34,122 bases of DNA from Bacteroidales bacterium M7 (GTDB taxonomy: Bacteria; Bacteroidota; Bacteroidia; Bacteroidales; Muribaculaceae), in the NCBI GenBank assembly GCA_001689515.1, contig LUJR01000006.1:1-34122 (forward strand), given 5' to 3'. Positions 33,651 through 34,122 of the stretch are shown here, one piece after another. The position numbers and the translations under genes were made by a program. The number at the start of each line of letters is the position of its first letter. Position 1 is the stretch's first letter. The notes beneath the pieces are model-generated. The model did no database searches. It had not been told where the DNA came from and worked only from the letters and a program-made list of their open reading frames with translations.

Positions 33651-34013
33651 TCATTTGACCACTATTTTCTGGCTTTTGACCTTCTGCTGCCCGTTGCGGC
33701 TGCCCGACGGAAGCGCACGGACCAGATAATATCCCTTGGGAAGATTTTCAACCTGCGGATTGCCTGACAGATTGTCGGTATTGACCATCATGTCACACAT
33801 CACGGTGCCTGTGATGGCAATCACCTGTACACGCGACTCCCCTGCCGGCAGGGCATCGGCATCTATCTCCACAGTGTTGGCTGTCGTAACCCGGGCTATA
33901 GGAGCATCGTTTCCGCTACCGCTCTGACCAGACATAGAGATGCCGTCAGCCCTGATAGAGCCGACCGCACACGCCATAAATGCCATCAAAAACGATAGTA
34001 GAATTTTCTTCAT
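33651..34013 (-). CDS. Small secreted protein with a DUF3244/T9SS-tail-like domain
   Basis: This 120-residue protein has a signal peptide (about 1-22, ending SIRAD), a Gly/Ser-rich linker and an 80-residue beta domain. The domain has the pattern VQVIAITGTVMCD...VENLPKGYYLVRAL...KSQKIVVK. This strand pattern ('V.V....G......L..G.Y.V........K.V.K') is shared by Bacteroidota DUF3244 proteins and by type IX secretion C-terminal domains. As the whole mature protein is this domain, DUF3244 seems likelier than a sorting tail. Function unknown. It has its own promoter and terminator. Confidence 0.6.
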   Translation of the reverse strand: MKKILLSFLMAFMACAVGSIRADGISMSGQSGSGNDAPIARVTTANTVEIDADALPAGESRVQVIAITGTVMCDMMVNTDNLSGNPQVENLPKGYYLVRALPSGSRNGQQKVKSQKIVVK

Positions 34014-34039
34014 CTGCTACTACTGGATATTACCACTTA

Positions 34040-34071
34040 CAAAGGTAACAAATAGCTCCCACATTTCCAAG
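34040..34071 (-). promoter_or_regulatory. Promoter of the small secreted protein gene
   Basis: On the minus strand CTTG (34071-34068), a 20-base spacer and TACCTTTG (34047-34040), a full TAnnTTTG match. It lies 27 bases before the ATG. Confidence 0.65.
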
Positions 34072-34122
34072 CATATTAAAGCATTTTATAAAAATGTAGA
34101 GTCAACAAGCAAGTGCAAAATT

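Noticed and set aside
1..34122. CRISPR array, integrase or transposase genes, rRNA
   Set aside because: No regularly spaced direct repeats, no recombinase or DDE motifs and no rRNA segments were seen on either strand.

Overview
The window reads as chromosomal DNA of a Bacteroidales bacterium, most likely a gut member such as Muribaculaceae. The evidence is repeated promoters of the Bacteroidota type (TTTG about 19-20 bases before TAnnTTTG, especially clear before both tRNA genes), the near absence of Shine-Dalgarno sites, an OMP_b-brl_3-type TonB-dependent receptor, a subclass A2-like beta-lactamase, a periplasmic type I pullulanase and a DUF3244/T9SS-tail-like secreted protein. The taxon is inferred; no rRNA or ribosomal protein gene is present.

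Layout. 1-1.7 kb: tRNA-Gln(CTG) and a DcaP-like porin, both minus. 1.9-5.7 kb: a plus-strand operon with a Na+/alanine symporter, an M18 aminopeptidase (ATGA overlap) and minimal Tat translocase genes tatA-tatC, ending in a REP-like double palindrome that contains the tatC stop codon. 5.8-7.9 kb: TonB-type receptor, minus. 8.1-10.4 kb: an accessory module made of a long structured RNA (copy A), a secreted PDZ/DUF4136-like/PDZ protein and a small helical protein. 10.4-11.5 kb: bPH-domain membrane protein and SanA-like protein. 11.7-17.4 kb: a complete RND tripartite efflux operon in the order outer-membrane factor, adaptor, pump. 17.7-23.2 kb, plus: a glutaminase-fold protein with eight clustered cysteines, rubrerythrin, a CapA-like phosphoesterase, ligA and yqgE. 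23.2-24.8 kb, minus: a MATE exporter behind tRNA-Leu(TAA). 24.9-28.6 kb: an A+T-rich accessory island with a 222-bp palindromic element, structured RNA copy B, two orphan proteins and a palindrome cluster. 28.7-29.6 kb, minus: a colicin M-like protein overlapping a small membrane protein. 29.9-34 kb: hexapeptide acetyltransferase, class A beta-lactamase, pullulanase and a small secreted protein.

Main discovery candidate: the two ~350-400 nt RNAs at 8125-8478 and 25307-25710. They have a -7 promoter element at an identical distance, share many conserved blocks and at least six helices, several with compensatory changes, and each ends in a hairpin 16-18 bases before the start codon of an unrelated gene, with no terminator between. 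I cannot match them to any RNA family I know. A second candidate is the colicin M-like/membrane protein pair at 28661-29586, which has the DxYDx5H motif but a Leu in place of the following Arg.
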